From: Acidobacteriaceae bacterium
GTDB taxonomy: Bacteria; Acidobacteriota; Terriglobia; Terriglobales; Acidobacteriaceae
NCBI GenBank assembly: GCA_030044455.1
Contig: JASHVU010000640.1
Coordinates: 1 to 7,087, forward strand
Reading direction: 5' to 3'
DNA length: 7,087 nucleotides
Shown piece after piece: positions 5,019-7,087 of the stretch. The position numbers were made by a program, and so were the translations under genes. Each line of letters begins with the position of its first letter. The first letter of the stretch is position 1. Below the pieces are notes generated by a model. The model was not told the origin of the DNA and made no database searches. It saw only the letters and a program-made list of their open reading frames with translations.

Positions 5019-5750
5019 ATGCAAGCCACATTTTTTCGCCCCGGCGGCAGAGAAGCTTCCCAGCTTCGGCCACTGACCCTTACTCCCGGATACGTACAAA
5101 CCGCTGAAGGCGCAGTGATGGTGGCGCTGGGCAATACACGGGTGCTCTGCTGCGCTACCGTGGAGCAGGGGGTGCCGGGGTGGCTGCGCAACTCTGGCCG
5201 CGGCTGGGTGACGGCCGAGTACTCCATGCTGCCGCGCTCGACGGTGACGCGCACACCGCGGGAGAGCGAGCGGGGCAAGATCGGCGGGCGGACGCATGAG
5301 ATTCAGCGACTGATCGGACGGAGCTTACGCTCTATTGTGGACATGAACGCGCTGGGTGAACGGACGGTCATCCTCGACTGCGATGTGATCCAGGCCGATG
5401 GCGGTACGCGCACCGCGGCCATTACCGGCGCGGCGGTGGCGTTGCGCCTCGCGCTCGACGCACTGGTCAAGGCCGGGACGCTGAAGGCCTCTCCGATGAA
5501 GCGGCTGGTAGCCGCGACATCAGTGGGTATCGTCGGCGGCACGGCACTGCTCGACCTCTGCTATGAAGAGGATTCGCAGGCCGAAGTGGATATGAACGTC
5601 GTGATGACCGAGGATGGCGGCCTAATCGAAACCCAGGCGACCGCGGAGAAAGGTTCGTATTCGCGCGCTGACCTCAATGGGCTCATCGATCTGGCAGAGG
5701 CCGGCTTGAAGGAGATCTTTGCGGCGCAGAAGGCCGTGCTGGCTCCCTGA
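5019..5750 (+). CDS. rph: Ribonuclease PH
   Basis: RNase PH is a phosphate-dependent 3'-5' exoribonuclease that trims tRNA 3' ends and helps process or degrade structured RNA; it works as a hexamer in the cytosol. The 243-residue product matches the family (E. coli 238) over its whole length: [19 protein letters not shown] (38-56), [14 protein letters not shown] (62-75), [15 protein letters not shown] (90-104, with Arg91 the likely phosphate-contacting Arg) and [18 protein letters not shown] (121-138, with the phosphate-site GTR at 129-131). Asp185 and Asp191, in [17 protein letters not shown] (184-200), correspond to the acidic catalytic pair. A stop codon (TAG at 5007-5009) closes the frame just upstream, so ATG 5019 is the only reasonable start; it gives about five residues more than E. 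coli at the N terminus and has no visible ribosome binding site. The rdgB partner often found next to rph is not adjacent here. Confidence 0.97.
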   Translation: MQATFFRPGGREASQLRPLTLTPGYVQTAEGAVMVALGNTRVLCCATVEQGVPGWLRNSGRGWVTAEYSMLPRSTVTRTPRESERGKIGGRTHEIQRLIGRSLRSIVDMNALGERTVILDCDVIQADGGTRTAAITGAAVALRLALDALVKAGTLKASPMKRLVAATSVGIVGGTALLDLCYEEDSQAEVDMNVVMTEDGGLIETQATAEKGSYSRADLNGLIDLAEAGLKEIFAAQKAVLAP

Positions 5751-5788
5751 GCGCCGTCCGGAAGGGGCGCCCCGCAAAGGGCTTTTGC
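5751..5788. terminator. Possible weak terminator between convergent genes
   Basis: Only 55 bp separate the rph stop from the hydrolase stop. On the plus strand GCCC (5769-5772) and GGGC (5779-5782) can pair around a 6-nt loop, followed by TTTT (5783-5786). Overlapping alternatives are GCGCC (5751-5755) with GGCGC (5766-5770), and GCAAA (5774-5778) with TTTGC (5784-5788). All are short, so the call rests mainly on the convergent layout. Confidence 0.25.
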
Positions 5789-5805
5789 ATCGGATTAAGC
5801 CGCCC

Positions 5806-7087
5806 TTACTCTGAAACCACCGGCAACTCCACGGCGCTCTCCTCGCCCGGCGCGTGATAAACGCGCTGCGTGGTCTTCTTGTAGTCTTCTGGTTTGGCCC
5901 AGAAGATATTCTCGACAAACGTCTGCGGGTTGCGGTCGTAGAGCGGAAACCAGCTTGACTGCACCTGCACCATGATGCGATGACCGGGCAGGAAGACGTG
6001 GTCCGTGGGTGGCAGATTGAAACGATAGGTGAGAGGCTTGCTCGGTTCGATGGCCTTGGGTGTCGAGAAGCTCTCGCGATAGCGGCCGCGGAAGATGTCC
6101 ATGGCGACTGCAAGCTGATAGCCGCCCATCTCGGGATGGTCGGCTACCTGGTCAGGGTAAACGTCGATGAGCTTGACCACCCAGTCGGAGTCGGTGCCGC
6201 TCGTCGATGCCACCAGGTTCGCGACCGGCTGGCCAAGAATGTGAACCGGCGCGGTGAGCACATCGGTGGTGTATGTGAGTACGTCGGTACGGCCCGAAGC
6301 CTGGCGCTGGTCATCGGCCAGCCATTGCGGCCAGGTCAAGGGCAATACGTATCCGATGGGCTGGGAGGGTCGCGCACGATAAGGAACGGGATGGGCGGGG
6401 TCGGAGATGTACTCGTCAAATGATTCGAGCTTGGGGTCCGACCCTGCACCTTGGTTCAGCGCGGCTCCTGGCGGTTCCCATCCCAGCTTGAATCCCGGTT
6501 CGAGATAGAGCGGCTTCTTCGCCGGGGCCACCGGCCATGCGTTCATCGTCTGCCAGCGGTTCACACCGGTCTCAAACGCGGTCACCGGAGCGACCTGGGC
6601 CGCGCTCACCGCGGCCGGCGCATCGTCTTTCAGATATCGCGCTAAAAAAGGCCGCAACACGTTTTGCCGGAACCAGGTTCCGGTATCGGAACCGAAACGG
6701 ATGGCCCCCAATGAATCTGCATCTTCGATTTCCTGGCCGTGGTGCCAGGGTCCGAGCACCAGAAAGACCTTGTCGTTGTCTTTATCGAGCGGCTTCACGG
6801 CCTTGTACACCGCGACTGCACCGTAGATGTCCTCCTGATCCCACAAGCTATGGACCAGCATGAAGGGAACCTTGATTCCCTCCTGCCTGAAGTCCTCGGC
6901 CAGAACTTTGTCCATCGCCTGTTCGCTCCAGAAGGAGTCGTAACCTGGATGCTCCAGAATCCTGCGCCAGAAGCCCACCTGTTCAAGACCGTGCTCGCGT
7001 CCGTATTCTCCCGCCGAGCCAGCCGACATGTATTCGTCGTAGTCGTCGTAGTGCGAGGTCCACCATTTGGTTTTGGCGTCGTTGGCG
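5806..7087 (-). CDS. CocE/NonD family hydrolase (X-Pro dipeptidyl-peptidase S15-like), 5' end beyond window
   Basis: This is the C-terminal part (about 426 residues) of an alpha/beta hydrolase of the CocE/NonD family, which includes cocaine esterase, alpha-amino acid ester hydrolases and glutaryl-7-ACA acylases. These serine enzymes cleave esters or amides of acyl-amino-acid-like compounds. The frame stays open from Met at 7029 to the right edge (reading WWTSHYDDYDEYM), so the gene continues outside. Two triad residues are visible: Asp in SLWDQEDIYG (codon 6840-6838) and His in GPWHHGQ (probably the second His, codon 6741-6739). The nucleophile Ser and any signal peptide lie upstream of the visible part. 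The final third is the usual jelly-roll domain, with TDVLTAPVHILGQPVANL, LPPTDHVFLPGHRIMVQVQS and SWFPLYDRNPQTF. The family usually has about 600-670 residues, so roughly a third is missing. The true substrate is unknown, and annotation as a peptidase would be unsafe. Confidence 0.9.
   Translation of the reverse strand, partial: ANDAKTKWWTSHYDDYDEYMSAGSAGEYGREHGLEQVGFWRRILEHPGYDSFWSEQAMDKVLAEDFRQEGIKVPFMLVHSLWDQEDIYGAVAVYKAVKPLDKDNDKVFLVLGPWHHGQEIEDADSLGAIRFGSDTGTWFRQNVLRPFLARYLKDDAPAAVSAAQVAPVTAFETGVNRWQTMNAWPVAPAKKPLYLEPGFKLGWEPPGAALNQGAGSDPKLESFDEYISDPAHPVPYRARPSQPIGYVLPLTWPQWLADDQRQASGRTDVLTYTTDVLTAPVHILGQPVANLVASTSGTDSDWVVKLIDVYPDQVADHPEMGGYQLAVAMDIFRGRYRESFSTPKAIEPSKPLTYRFNLPPTDHVFLPGHRIMVQVQSSWFPLYDRNPQTFVENIFWAKPEDYKKTTQRVYHAPGEESAVELPVVSE

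Noticed and set aside
4894..5076. Small plus-strand frame starting with GTG and overlapping the rph start
   Set aside because: No ribosome binding site and no recognisable protein. It overlaps the well-supported start of rph by 58 bp.

Overview
The window is GC-rich, gene-dense bacterial DNA. The best guess is a member of Acidobacteriota (Terriglobia-like). This rests on the flavour of the proteins, above all a CocE/NonD-type hydrolase and an NtrC-like regulator beside a sensor-less kinase, and on degenerate heptanucleotide repeats in the spacers. No marker gene proves it, so the phylum is an inference.

Layout, left to right: purU (109-1011, minus), formyltetrahydrofolate deformylase, follows a short repeat-filled spacer. 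A strong intrinsic terminator (1071-1103, minus) separates it from a three-gene signalling cluster, also on the minus strand. In transcription order that cluster is a soluble histidine kinase with no sensor domain (4573-3647), an NtrC/Fis-type sigma-54 activator (3547-2066), and a 178-residue degenerate receiver protein (1855-1319). A 445-bp spacer full of repeats and dyads divides this cluster from the divergent rph (5019-5750, plus), RNase PH. Convergent to rph is a CocE/NonD family alpha/beta hydrolase (minus) that runs off the right edge.

The signalling cluster is the most interesting part. The sigma-54 activator has an intact ATPase core (Walker A and B, GAFTGA, arginine fingers) and a Fis-type HTH. 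Its receiver, however, has Asn74 where the phospho-accepting Asp should be, and one acid-pocket residue is also changed. The small companion protein keeps an Asp at the corresponding place in a very eroded receiver fold, followed by a helical pair that resembles a kinase DHp domain without its His. The kinase itself has good H, N, G1 and G2 boxes. Phosphate may therefore go to a partner other than the adjacent NtrC-like protein, which would be controlled some other way.

The spacers carry four short arrays built on a 7-bp period. Arrays 4.5 kb apart share the unit RTTCCCT, and two others form an imperfect 16-bp inverted repeat. The purU, rph and hydrolase genes are ordinary housekeeping or catabolic genes with no evident functional link to the signalling cluster.
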